Below are positions 45,021 to 53,754 of a stretch of DNA of 64,000 bases, in pieces (the stretch's first letter is position 1; each line of letters opens with the position of its first letter). Under the pieces are notes generated by a model. The model did not search any database. It was not told where the DNA came from and saw nothing but the letters and a program-made list of their open reading frames with translations. The translations under genes and the position numbers were made by a program. Location: contig CBDVCE010000007.1 in assembly GCA_965372405.1 (NCBI GenBank), positions 1-64,000 of the forward strand, read 5' to 3'. Origin of the DNA: Sunxiuqinia sp965372405 (GTDB lineage Bacteria; Bacteroidota; Bacteroidia; Bacteroidales; Prolixibacteraceae).

Positions 45021-47492
45021 ATGATCAAACTATTGAGAAATTCTGTATTGAACGTTTTTATTCTTAGTTCAATATTAATTACCTGCGGCAAATCGGAGAA
45101 ATACATAACTGTTAATCCTGGTGATAATTCATTGTCGGAAACCATTTCAAATTTGGCTGCTTTAACAAAAGAATCTGATGTTGAAATTATTCTGAAGGAC
45201 GGAGTTTATTATTTAGACCAGGCTTTAATAGTAAATGAAGAATCATTAAATGGTCGTAATGTTTTAATACGAGCTGAAAATGAAGGACAGGCAATTTTAA
45301 GTGGAGCAGTTAAGCTTGATTTGGAATGGCAAAAATCCGAAAATGGGGCATTTACTGCTACTATTCAGAACAAGGAAAACTTTGATATTGATGAACTGTA
45401 TGTGAATGGAAATTATTACCGCATGGCAAGGTTTCCTGACTATTCCGTAGATGCAAGGTTTTTTGGAGGAACCTCAGGAGAGGCAATTAGTACTGAAAGG
45501 GTAGCTACCTGGTCAGATCCCACAGGAGGTTTTATGCATGCACTTCACAAAGGATTATGGGGTAGCAAGCATTATCAGGTAACTGGAGTTACGAATGAAA
45601 ATGAACTGCTGTTTAGAGGTGGCTGGCAAGAAAACCGTGCAGGAGGATGGGATAAAGAATTTAGAGGTGGCTACCATGGAAAGCACTTATTTATTGAGAA
45701 TATTAAAGAAGAATTAAATGTTCCGGGCGAGTGGTTTCTGAATCATTCTACAGGAGAGCTTCAGGTAATACCACGTTCTGAAGATAATCTGGAAACATCA
45801 ATTGTTGAGGGTGCAAAACTAATGGAATTGATTTCTTTAAAAGGAAATGAAGAAAACCCAATTTCGAATATAGAGATAAGCGGAATAAAATTTCAGCATA
45901 CAAAACGTATTTTCATGGAGCCTTATGAAAGGCTTCTTAGGGGTGATTGGTCAATTTCTCGTACTGCTGCCTTGTTTATTGAGGGAGCAGAAAGTATTAC
46001 TGTGAAAGATTGTTCTTTTGAGAATTTAGGGGGTAATGCTGTATTTGTAAATAACTATGCCAACAACGTTCAAATCAATGATAATTATTTTTCAGAACTA
46101 GGCGAAAGTGCCATCTGTTTTGTTGGAGATGTTAACGCTGTACGTACTCCTGCTATTTCTTACGATAATACATTAGATCAGAATGAAATCGATTTAACAC
46201 CTGGACCATTAACGAATAACTACCCCCGGAATTGTATTGCCAAAGGAAATCTGATTACTAAAATTGGGAAAATTGGAAAACAAGTTGCCGGTGTATTTAT
46301 ATCTCAATCTGAAGAAATAACCGCAAGTTTTAATACCATTTATAATATTCCACGTGCAGCAATTTGTATTAATGATGGTTGCTGGGGTGGTCATATTATT
46401 GAAAATAATGATGCGTTTAATACCGTTCGTGAAAGTGGTGATCATGGCCCATTCAATAGCTGGGGACGAGATCGTTTTTGGCAAACAAAACACAATGGCG
46501 CTGCTTATGCCGATACCTCAAAAATAACAAAGGAAAGAGCTTTGCTCGATTGTTACAAAACAATTCATATCCGAAATAATCGATTCTCGCATAAGGTTGA
46601 TGGGCATTCATGGGGTATTGATTTGGATGATGGCTCAAGTAATTATCATGTTTATAATAATCTATGTCTTGGGATGGGAATCAAGTTTCGTGAAGGTTTC
46701 TATAGAAGGGCAGAGAATAACATTATTGTAAATGGATTTGGTGGTTTTCATATTTGGTTCCCTGGTTGCGATGATGTAATAAAAAATAACATTTGGGTGG
46801 ATGAAAAACCTTTCCAGTTTATACGAGCCAATCCAATATATGCTAAGGAAATTGATTACAATTTATTTTACAATCCATTTGATGGTGTCTTGATTACCGG
46901 AGTGGGCGAGGTGAAAAGTTTTAGCGATTGGCAATCATTAGGAGTAGATACGCATTCGGTTTTTGGCGATCCGTTATTTGTTGATCCGGAGAATGGTGAT
47001 TTTACAGTTAAGCCAGAATCACCAGCTCTTAAACTTGGGTTTAAAAACTTTGAAATGAATAATTGGGGAGTTACCAAAGAGAAGTTTAAAGCAATTGTTG
47101 AAACAGTTGAACGCGATTACAATTATAAGCGTGACTTTAAACGCTCTTTTGTTGGTAGCGATGATAATCCTCGAAATACCGGAAAGTACAAATGGATGGG
47201 TGCAATTGTAAAGAATTTGGCAGGAGAAGCGGAGAAGTCGGCAGCAGGGCTAACAGAAGAAACCGGGGTTTTGGTAGTGGTGCAACCTTCCAGTAAAGAA
47301 CTTAAAGATGCAATGATTCGTGTAGGAGCTGTTATTTTGAGCATTAATGGAGAAAAGGTAAATGATATAAGTGATTTGGAAAAGCTTTCAACAAAATACC
47401 AGAATCAAATAGTAAATATTAAAATATCAAGAGGTAAAATATTTGAAAGTAAAGTTGATCTAAGCGGGAAAATTGAAGTCGAAAAAATTTAA
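45021..47492 (+). CDS. Lipoprotein with right-handed beta-helix and C-terminal PDZ domain
   Basis: An 823-residue protein with a lipoprotein signal (SILITCGK, Cys near residue 22). Residues about 35-700 are a right-handed parallel beta-helix, the fold of polysaccharide lyases and of some glycosidases such as GH141; repeats of the type NxIxxNxF are visible near 325-620. The last 95 residues are a PDZ-like domain (TGVLVVVQPSSKELKDAMIRVGAVILSINGEKV). An extracellular or periplasmic carbohydrate-active role is likely but I cannot name the substrate. It is probably transcribed alone; no SusC/SusD pair is nearby. Confidence 0.8.
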   Translation: MIKLLRNSVLNVFILSSILITCGKSEKYITVNPGDNSLSETISNLAALTKESDVEIILKDGVYYLDQALIVNEESLNGRNVLIRAENEGQAILSGAVKLDLEWQKSENGAFTATIQNKENFDIDELYVNGNYYRMARFPDYSVDARFFGGTSGEAISTERVATWSDPTGGFMHALHKGLWGSKHYQVTGVTNENELLFRGGWQENRAGGWDKEFRGGYHGKHLFIENIKEELNVPGEWFLNHSTGELQVIPRSEDNLETSIVEGAKLMELISLKGNEENPISNIEISGIKFQHTKRIFMEPYERLLRGDWSISRTAALFIEGAESITVKDCSFENLGGNAVFVNNYANNVQINDNYFSELGESAICFVGDVNAVRTPAISYDNTLDQNEIDLTPGPLTNNYPRNCIAKGNLITKIGKIGKQVAGVFISQSEEITASFNTIYNIPRAAICINDGCWGGHIIENNDAFNTVRESGDHGPFNSWGRDRFWQTKHNGAAYADTSKITKERALLDCYKTIHIRNNRFSHKVDGHSWGIDLDDGSSNYHVYNNLCLGMGIKFREGFYRRAENNIIVNGFGGFHIWFPGCDDVIKNNIWVDEKPFQFIRANPIYAKEIDYNLFYNPFDGVLITGVGEVKSFSDWQSLGVDTHSVFGDPLFVDPENGDFTVKPESPALKLGFKNFEMNNWGVTKEKFKAIVETVERDYNYKRDFKRSFVGSDDNPRNTGKYKWMGAIVKNLAGEAEKSAAGLTEETGVLVVVQPSSKELKDAMIRVGAVILSINGEKVNDISDLEKLSTKYQNQIVNIKISRGKIFESKVDLSGKIEVEKI

Positions 47493-47515
47493 TAACCGGA
47501 TTGAAAATCAAAAAC

Positions 47516-47654
47516 GACCCTAACACTAAAGGGAATTTTGATTTTTATGCACCTTCTACAGCCTGTGTGAAAATGGGAGTTTTACTAACCCTGGCATTTT
47601 CACACAGGCTGTGAATTGGAGACTTAAAGTCCCCTTTCAGGGGATTTAGGGGTC
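47516..47654. repeat. MITE-like double inverted repeat
   Basis: Inner arms of 17 bp are perfect (47559-47575 with 47595-47611, CAGCCTGTGTGAAAATG and its complement). Outer arms are imperfect: GACCCTAACACTAAAGGG at 47516 and, inverted, GACCCCTAAATCCCCTGAAA ending at 47654. No coding frame. The outer arms resemble dispersed intergenic repeats of Bacteroidota. It fills most of the gap 47493-47731. Confidence 0.6.
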
Positions 47655-47731
47655 AATTACTTGAACTGTACTTACATTTTAATCAAATAATTTCTGGTAG
47701 CTTGCCACGGGGATAGTCAACTTTAAGAATT

Positions 47732-48055
47732 TTATTTATTCATTATTTTATCAGCAATTTCCTTAGCGTCTTGGTTATATTTGTCATCACCCTGAGCTTT
47801 CCATTCGCCAGTTTTTTCAATGTAAAACCGAACTGTTTTCTCTACAACTTCTGAATAACCACCATATGATATTAACATATTTTGCACCTCTTCCATGTAG
47901 TCACTCTTGCTTAATTCACCAGTTTTCACAAGATCCCAGAGCCTATTAATACATTTAGCATTTTCTTTATAAATAGGGTTTGTCGTCTTATAGGCCATTA
48001 AAAAAAGAGAAAGCGCTTTCGCTTCTGGTGATGGTTTTTCTATGTTTTTTTTCAT
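47732..48055 (-). CDS. Small hypothetical protein
   Basis: A 107-residue soluble, charged, mostly helical protein (MKKNIEKPSPEAKALSLFLM start). I do not recognise a family. The frame is open to an ATG at 48106, but a promoter core at 48084-48091 lies inside that extension, so the ATG at 48055 is the likelier start. It shares no operon with its neighbours. Confidence 0.6.
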   Translation of the reverse strand: MKKNIEKPSPEAKALSLFLMAYKTTNPIYKENAKCINRLWDLVKTGELSKSDYMEEVQNMLISYGGYSEVVEKTVRFYIEKTGEWKAQGDDKYNQDAKEIADKIMNK

Positions 48056-48083
48056 GCTTTTTGTTTTTGTAAAAATAAGTGCC

Positions 48084-48091
48084 CAAATGTA
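48084..48091 (-). promoter_or_regulatory. -7 promoter core for the small hypothetical gene
   Basis: TACATTTG on the minus strand matches TAnnTTTG and gives a leader of about 25 nt to the ATG at 48055. It excludes the upstream ATG at 48106. Confidence 0.45.
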
Positions 48092-48278
48092 GATAAATAT
48101 TGTCATTCATATTAAAAATAAAGAGCACAATAAAAAGTGGGCAAAAGTCAGCCAATGACTAAACAACCGCCGTATATGTTGCTTTCGTTATTTTTTCAAC
48201 AGTTATATTCGCTGGTAACACTGCACCATCCATATACCCAGGAAATTCTGAAGCTGATTCAGAGCTGGAAATTAATAC

Positions 48279-50705
48279 CTATTCCTTTTCAGAAGTTACT
48301 GTAATCACATAGTCACCTTCTTGCAAAGAAAATTGCCCAGTCTGCAACCCATCAATCCTACTAGATTGGTTTAGTCCTTGTTCATTAATAATTACCAACG
48401 TTTGTGATTGGGATACTGGCAACCTTATATTGGCCTTGGTGTCATTAGGAACCGTTATTTCATAGGTATAACTCTCTGATGTTATCTTTTCCCAATTAGA
48501 TACGATTTCTCCATATGGCGAATTATAAGTGCAGTTCACAGATTCAAGTCCTTCAGGCGTTGTAGGTGTTAAAAAGAATTCTTTAAACCCCGGTTGATCA
48601 GGATCAGGTCGGATACCAGCTAACCAACGATAAAACCACTCGGAAACTGTCCCGAACATTGGGTGGTTATTCGAGTATGTATTATCACTCTCTTTCCATG
48701 TTTCCCATATTGATGTTGCTCCTTGATTAATCATAAAGCCCCAGCCCGGATATGTTGTACTATTTACGATGTCAAAAACTGCATTTGGAGCACCGTTTTC
48801 AGCTAGTGTTTCCAGCACATACTTAGTGCCAAAAATGCCCGTATTAAAATGTTCTGATGGGCCATTTTTAATGGCCCTTAGCAGTGAATCCCTTGCTGCT
48901 GGAATCTCATCTTTCGGTATAATTTTGTGATAGAGTAAAGTTGAAAATAGCGTTTGCCGATTAATCTTTCCCATGAAAGGTTTGTCCCAAAATTCAGCCC
49001 TTATCTGGTTTTTTAATTTATCTGCTAACGCTTCATACTTTTTCACATCTACCTCTTTACCTATTACACCAGCAAAGGTCTTCATGATACGAGCACATTG
49101 CAAATAATGACTAGTCCCAGTGAGTTGTACAGGAACAGGTTCCAGTGATTCATGATCACTTAAACCCTCATCAATAATTCCTTCAGGATGAATCATTACT
49201 GCTTTATCCATCCATTTGTTATTTAGAGCATAAAGCTCATTGATGATGTCGGTATCATTATAGTAGAGGTACAAGTAATATTGCGTAGTCAAGTAAGCCG
49301 ATTCCCAACTAATACCACAATATTCTATACCTGTAAAAGGTGCGGTATCTACAAAACTTGAATCTTTCATAGCATCTACCCAATCATAGATGGTTTTACG
49401 ATAGAAGGATTGCATATCGAAATTATAAATGAAGGCTTCACTTGTAGCATTTAAATCACCACCATAGCCAAATTTTTCTCTGGCAGGGCAATCTGATTGG
49501 ACACTCACTAAATTTGCCAAAAAGGTATTTTCTGAAGCATCCTGAATCGAATTCAGTAATTCTGATGAGCTGGAAAAGCTATTCTCATTGGTAACATTGG
49601 TATGCATAAAAAGCCCCCGGATATCATCCATTTTGGGCTTTTCTTTCAAACCCTTTATCTCCATGTACCGGTAAGTGTGGTAGGTGAAATCAGGACTGAA
49701 CCATTGACCTTTTTTATTGCCTATGATATAACTATCCGTCTGCCATGCAATGTCTGGTGCACCAGGGCCGCCAACCCCCTTTCTCTTAATTTGGCCTGCA
49801 ACAGTGGTCATTGGGTTTACATTTCCATCCTCATAAACGCGTTCACCAAACTTGAAGGCAATGGTATCGCCTACATCTCCAGATAATTTAATTTTATAAG
49901 TCCCTGTGAAATTCACACCCATATCAACGATCCAGACTCCTTTTTCAGGAGAAGAAATATCGACCGGAGTTATTTCTTGGGTTATTTCAACAGGAGGGAA
50001 AAATGCCTTTTCAAGTTTCCCACCTGGAGGATTTCCAATGGTAGCTACTTGCCATTCCTTATCATCAAATCCAGGTTTGTCCCATCCGTCTAATTCATTG
50101 TTGGCATTATAGGCAACTCCGATGTAAACACTATTTTTTATAATTGGTCCTAAAGCATATTTCCAAGAATTGTCAGACACAATTTCTTCTGAGTCACCAT
50201 TTTTATAACTAATGTGGAGTTTTACAATAAAGACCGGTTTCCCAACTGTAAGGTCCTCCCTCAGGTTTCTTCTTCCCCATTTCCTCATTGGCAACGGGTT
50301 GTAAAAACCGTTACCAAGTGACACGCCTAAACAATTATCACCATCTTGAACCAGAGAAGTGACATCATATTCAGAATAATATATTCGTTTACTAAAGTCT
50401 GTCCAGGCCGGATCAAGTACATTTCCTTCAATACCATTTCCATTTATGGATGCTTTGAAATATCCAGCAGCTGTTATACTCAATGAAGCAGACTTAATCG
50501 CTTTGTCCGTTTTGAATTCCTTTCTGAAAAGTGGTGACGGGTGTTCCAAATAGAACATCGAATCGCTTTCTGGGAGTGCTATGCCATCTTCTATCCAAAA
50601 TGCACTATCATCTACCCCTAAACTTGACACTATTTGTTTGGGAGCACTATTGCATGAAAATAGCGCCAAAACATAAATTCCCAAAAATAATTTTGATGTT
50701 TTCAT
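48279..50705 (-). CDS. Alpha-L-rhamnosidase, GH78 family lipoprotein
   Basis: An 808-residue protein with a lipoprotein signal (VLALFSCNS, Cys near 18). N-terminal beta domains are followed by the GH78 (alpha/alpha)6 catalytic barrel with SDCPAREKFGYGGD near residue 403, GIIDEGLSDHE, GATSIWETW and NNHPMFGTVSEWFYRWLAG, and a C-terminal beta domain. The DCP...E and W...E positions carry the acidic residues of the active site in this family. It should release terminal rhamnose from glycans or glycosides, outside the inner membrane. No transporter or sulfatase neighbours suggest a full utilisation locus. The same frame continues for 39 codons after the TAG stop. Confidence 0.9.
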   Translation of the reverse strand: MKTSKLFLGIYVLALFSCNSAPKQIVSSLGVDDSAFWIEDGIALPESDSMFYLEHPSPLFRKEFKTDKAIKSASLSITAAGYFKASINGNGIEGNVLDPAWTDFSKRIYYSEYDVTSLVQDGDNCLGVSLGNGFYNPLPMRKWGRRNLREDLTVGKPVFIVKLHISYKNGDSEEIVSDNSWKYALGPIIKNSVYIGVAYNANNELDGWDKPGFDDKEWQVATIGNPPGGKLEKAFFPPVEITQEITPVDISSPEKGVWIVDMGVNFTGTYKIKLSGDVGDTIAFKFGERVYEDGNVNPMTTVAGQIKRKGVGGPGAPDIAWQTDSYIIGNKKGQWFSPDFTYHTYRYMEIKGLKEKPKMDDIRGLFMHTNVTNENSFSSSSELLNSIQDASENTFLANLVSVQSDCPAREKFGYGGDLNATSEAFIYNFDMQSFYRKTIYDWVDAMKDSSFVDTAPFTGIEYCGISWESAYLTTQYYLYLYYNDTDIINELYALNNKWMDKAVMIHPEGIIDEGLSDHESLEPVPVQLTGTSHYLQCARIMKTFAGVIGKEVDVKKYEALADKLKNQIRAEFWDKPFMGKINRQTLFSTLLYHKIIPKDEIPAARDSLLRAIKNGPSEHFNTGIFGTKYVLETLAENGAPNAVFDIVNSTTYPGWGFMINQGATSIWETWKESDNTYSNNHPMFGTVSEWFYRWLAGIRPDPDQPGFKEFFLTPTTPEGLESVNCTYNSPYGEIVSNWEKITSESYTYEITVPNDTKANIRLPVSQSQTLVIINEQGLNQSSRIDGLQTGQFSLQEGDYVITVTSEKE

Positions 50706-50775
50706 TCTCTATTCTTATTTAGTTCAATGGTTTGTGTATGTGTAGTGCGGGATTAAAAGTACAAAAATTTCATCC

Positions 50776-50897
50776 CTATAGCTATCAATAACGCACGGAG
50801 CCAATCTGGCAGCCGCCGGAGAATTGGTGGTGTTGATGCGAAGAACAGAGGTTGAGTTACCCGCTGAAACCCGCATTACTATAGCTTTTGTTATGTG
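50776..50897. repeat. attC-like palindromic element after the HEPN-like gene
   Basis: ATAAC (50788-50792) and GTTAT (50890-50894) face each other about 100 bases apart. CTATAGCT occurs directly at 50776-50783 and 50879-50886. CCAAT/ATTGG (50801-50805 with 50823-50827) forms an inner stem. The element is more GC-rich than its surroundings and abuts the stop codon of the 166-residue gene, as recombination sites do in gene cassettes. Consensus fit to integron attC is imperfect. Confidence 0.4.
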
Positions 50898-51398
50898 CTA
50901 CCTTCTTTTTGAGAATATTTCATCTTTTAGGACATTATCGAACAATATTATTAGAGAATCGAATGTAAACCTTATAGGTCTATTTGCAAGATGCTTTGTA
51001 TAATTTGATTTCTGTTTTTTATTATCAAATTTTTTGTCAGCATCAGGTAGTTCGTCTAAAGTTTTCCATATAATTTCAAAAAAAGGAGACGGTAAAGGTA
51101 TTGGGAATTGTGCTCCATTACTAATCTTCAACAATTGAGGATATTGATGAGTAACTCTGTTTCGTGCATAGATTATTCCATAAACCTGTCCATTTAGATC
51201 ATGTTTGTCAATGTAATTATCAAATCTATTTTTGTTAATTTTCTTAGCTGATTCAAAAAATAGTGTACACCAATATATGGCCTGGCTAACTGTTTTGAAG
51301 GCTGTTATTTTATCTTGACGGAAGCGATCTTTTTCAAGGTAATGTTTTACCTCTTGGTTGTAAAATGTATAAATAGTTTCAATGTCCAATATCTCCAT
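50898..51398 (-). CDS. Hypothetical protein with HEPN-like R-x4-H motif
   Basis: A 166-residue, helix-rich, soluble protein. It holds ARNRVTHQ (Arg79-x4-His84), the pattern of HEPN ribonuclease or nucleotidyltransferase-partner domains, within a helix followed by YPQLL. I do not recognise the family otherwise. The stop codon directly abuts an attC-like element. A toxin or defence role is possible but there is no MNT-type antitoxin next to it. Confidence 0.6.
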   Translation of the reverse strand: MEILDIETIYTFYNQEVKHYLEKDRFRQDKITAFKTVSQAIYWCTLFFESAKKINKNRFDNYIDKHDLNGQVYGIIYARNRVTHQYPQLLKISNGAQFPIPLPSPFFEIIWKTLDELPDADKKFDNKKQKSNYTKHLANRPIRFTFDSLIILFDNVLKDEIFSKRR

Positions 51399-51547
51399 AA
51401 TTTATTCCGTTGGTGCGCGATTATATCACGTTCTTACTATTACAAATCACACGATGAAATCGTGCGATAGCGAGGCGAGAGGTGTAATGGTTCCGACTTA
51501 TTTCGGGATCATCCACCTACTTGATAAGCTGTTTATATTCTGTTATT

Positions 51548-52339
51548 TTATTCATTGAAAATATATTTTATTCCAGCGGCATAAGAAATTGGATAGGTAT
51601 TTTCAAAATTGCTACTAGAGTATTCAATTGATTCAAACTGCAACCATGGATAATGGGCTTCTTTAATTAGATTAATTAGATTGATGCATTTTTCACGATC
51701 ATTACTTGTTGAAAAAGAAAAATGGAGTTTTTTATTCAATTTATTTTTCGGAATACTATCTTTTTCAATCAGGTTTATAATAGCTGATGAGTATTTAGGA
51801 GATGGGTCTGTAACAATAAAATTATCAAATACAGATGTTTCTGGATTTTCAAGAAAAAGAGCCATAAGTACTATGCCTGATTCACTGCCTTTTCCAATAA
51901 ATGTTCTGGAAGAATTGACCGTGTATTTGCTGTCTACATAAGATGCCATATTTTTGAAAACTTCATATTGACCCAGATATGTTTCCGGTTCAGCATCTAT
52001 ATCAGGAATATTTTCTAAACTGACAACCAATGCATCAAACCCTTTAATCTGTTTTACACCATCAATTACCTTTTCAAATTCATCAGTTGCAAGTTTAAAA
52101 TGCTGTTCAGAATAATCTATTAGATAGATAGCAGGCAGATTTTTATTGGTTTCATATGAGGCAGGTAAAAATATTTTTCCTTTTGTAGTCGTTCCATTTG
52201 ATGAAAATGTAAAAGTTTCAATTTTTGATAAAGTTGCAGTTTCATTAGCGTCAATCATAACTTCTCCTACAGTTGAAAATGAAACAATTCCAAATGTCAA
52301 TATTATGGACACAATTATAAATTTAATTTTTGTTTTCAT
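51548..52339 (-). CDS. Esterase-like alpha/beta hydrolase fold, secreted, possibly inactive
   Basis: A 263-residue protein with an N-terminal signal peptide (about 1-25). Middle part resembles Fes/IroE-like esterases: IYLIDYSE, ALVVSLENI, and RTFIGKGSESGIVLMALFLENPE where active members have RTIxGHSxGG. The nucleophile Ser position reads Gly, so catalysis is doubtful. Followed by a 149-base spacer with small palindromes, then the HEPN-like gene. Function unknown. Confidence 0.6.
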   Translation of the reverse strand: MKTKIKFIIVSIILTFGIVSFSTVGEVMIDANETATLSKIETFTFSSNGTTTKGKIFLPASYETNKNLPAIYLIDYSEQHFKLATDEFEKVIDGVKQIKGFDALVVSLENIPDIDAEPETYLGQYEVFKNMASYVDSKYTVNSSRTFIGKGSESGIVLMALFLENPETSVFDNFIVTDPSPKYSSAIINLIEKDSIPKNKLNKKLHFSFSTSNDREKCINLINLIKEAHYPWLQFESIEYSSSNFENTYPISYAAGIKYIFNE

Positions 52340-52436
52340 AATTACATTTCTTTAATTGTTATTTGAACGTCTTAGAAATTGTTTAAATTTTATCCTTTGG
52401 TATCTTTTTGCGCCTTAAGCCCTCATGCTTCGTTAA

Positions 52437-52454
52437 TCCCGATAATTATCGGGA
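52437..52454. repeat. 18-bp perfect palindrome
   Basis: TCCCGATAATTATCGGGA, embedded in the 470-base gap 52340-52810, which has no gene that I can support. This motif is one that I associate with dispersed repeats in Bacteroidota genomes. Confidence 0.55.
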
Positions 52455-52573
52455 CGCGTCAATTTTGCCTTGCCTGAGAACTTAATCCATTAAAAACCTA
52501 TCTCAAAAACAAAACTTAAATAGTTTCTTAAATAAAAAGCATATTTTGTAACTATAGATTTTCAAATTGGCTA

Positions 52574-52636
52574 CAACGTATGTGCCTATGCAATTGCATT
52601 TATATTTCTTATATCGTTCATTGCATAGGGTTATTC
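52574..52636. repeat. Long inverted repeat, attC-like
   Basis: CCTATGCAAT (52585-52594) and ATTGCATAGG (52620-52629) are a perfect 10-bp pair separated by 25 bases, bracketed by AAC (52574) and GTT (52630). On the minus strand it ends CGTTGTAGCC. Same general plan as the element at 50776. Confidence 0.45.
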
Positions 52637-52810
52637 TTTAATTCCACCCAAATTATGAAAAATTTACCTAATATAGTTTATAGGCTGTTGCTATTTATGA
52701 GCAAATGAATAGAATCAGGATTTGTAAACGACTCGCTGGTAATATGATTAAATACGAACAATTAAGTCTCAAACAAGCTCCAGATGTGCGTTGTAGACTA
52801 TTCTGCTGAA

Positions 52811-53074
52811 TTAAAAACCTTGGTAATAATCATTATTACCTGGGTAATGGAGACCATTACCTTGGTACGAAGGCCTGTTACCTGTGTACGAAGGATCATT
52901 ACCTTGGTACGAAGGCCTATTACCAAGGTAATAAACACCATTACCTTGGTACGAAGCCTTATTACTTAGGGAACGTCTATGGTTACCCAGGTAACCATAG
53001 GTATCCTCTATGGAATAGTCCTTATTACCTTGGTAATGGACATAAAAAAGAGGGATATGAAGACCATATCCCAT
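52811..53074 (-). CDS. Possible small protein of heptapeptide YxGN repeats
   Basis: An 87-codon frame, 21 bases downstream of the YbaK gene on the same strand. From residue 13 it is a run of 11 seven-residue units of the form xYxGNxx, e.g. SYQGNDP, SYTGNRP, YYLGNRP, ending in YYQGF. It has no signal peptide or known domain. The repeat phase of 21 bp is never broken, which favours translation, but a non-coding array is possible. Confidence 0.35.
   Translation of the reverse strand: MGYGLHIPLFYVHYQGNKDYSIEDTYGYLGNHRRSLSNKASYQGNGVYYLGNRPSYQGNDPSYTGNRPSYQGNGLHYPGNNDYYQGF
52815..53045. repeat. 21-bp tandem repeat array
   Basis: TTACC recurs exactly every 21 bases at 52836, 52857, 52878, 52899, 52920, 52941, 52962 and 52983, then again in phase at 53025. 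The unit is about ATTACCTTGGTACGAAGGCCT, whose centre is near-palindromic (TTACCWWGGTAA). Units are degenerate, with no indels. Confidence 0.85.
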
Positions 53075-53095
53075 TTAAAATTTTTGGTAAACTGA

Positions 53096-53608
53096 TTAGT
53101 TATCCATTTCCCATCGTTCACTGGGATCGCTGGGGAATGACATTATTTTTTCTGAGAACTTAAAAACATGAGGCTGAACCAAACGTTCAAAATCTGCATA
53201 TTTTAGTTTAATCATTTCTGTATGATTTCCGGCATTAAAGGCAATTTCTTCATCTTCAGCTAACGATTCAGATACGAAAACTTCCATTTCATACAAGTTT
53301 CCAAATGGAGGCATTGCTCCAAGTTCGCAATCTGGAAACAAATAATTGAACTCTGCTTCTAAAGCAAGTTTCACATCTTTTGTTCCAAAAATTTCTTGCA
53401 TTACTTCAAAATCAACATGATATGATGCGGGCAAAACTGCCATTGCCATACTTCCATTAATTTTAAACATAACGGTTTTGGCAAATTCTTTTCCGGGAAG
53501 ATGGGCAGAGGCAGCAATTTCCTGTGAGGTATATGCACTTGAATGTTTTATGGTCACATATTTAACATCGTTTTCATCAAGAAATGCTTTTAATTTTTTA
53601 ACTGGCAT
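53096..53608 (-). CDS. YbaK/EbsC-type aminoacyl-tRNA deacylase
   Basis: A 170-residue stand-alone editing domain of the YbaK/ProX class. Family features: TSQEIAASAHLPGKEFAKTVMFK (with the conserved Lys in FAKTV) and LGAMPPFGNLYEM. It hydrolyses mischarged tRNA such as Ala-tRNA(Pro) or Cys-tRNA(Pro) in the cytoplasm; the exact specificity cannot be read from the sequence. It stands apart from the methionine operon upstream, separated by a repeat-filled gap. Confidence 0.88.
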   Translation of the reverse strand: MPVKKLKAFLDENDVKYVTIKHSSAYTSQEIAASAHLPGKEFAKTVMFKINGSMAMAVLPASYHVDFEVMQEIFGTKDVKLALEAEFNYLFPDCELGAMPPFGNLYEMEVFVSESLAEDEEIAFNAGNHTEMIKLKYADFERLVQPHVFKFSEKIMSFPSDPSERWEMDN

Positions 53609-53754
53609 AGCTATACGTTTTTTGAAATGAAAGAGTACAAATGTTCCTTAATAATTACGGACAGAGAGTTCGGTTCCTGTAATTATTATGTACTTTCTTT
53701 TATCATCAAATGTTTCAGAAATATAGCTGCTGTTTAATGGGAGTTGCTGAGTGA

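Noticed and set aside
47559..47611. Terminator for the beta-helix/PDZ gene
   Set aside because: The 19-base loop, lack of a T-tract and outer inverted arms fit a mobile repeat better.
52784..52969. Plus-strand open frame across the 21-bp repeats
   Set aside because: It covers the array only in part, has no promoter or neighbour on that strand, and its product is a biased hydrophobic repeat; the minus frame is the better candidate.
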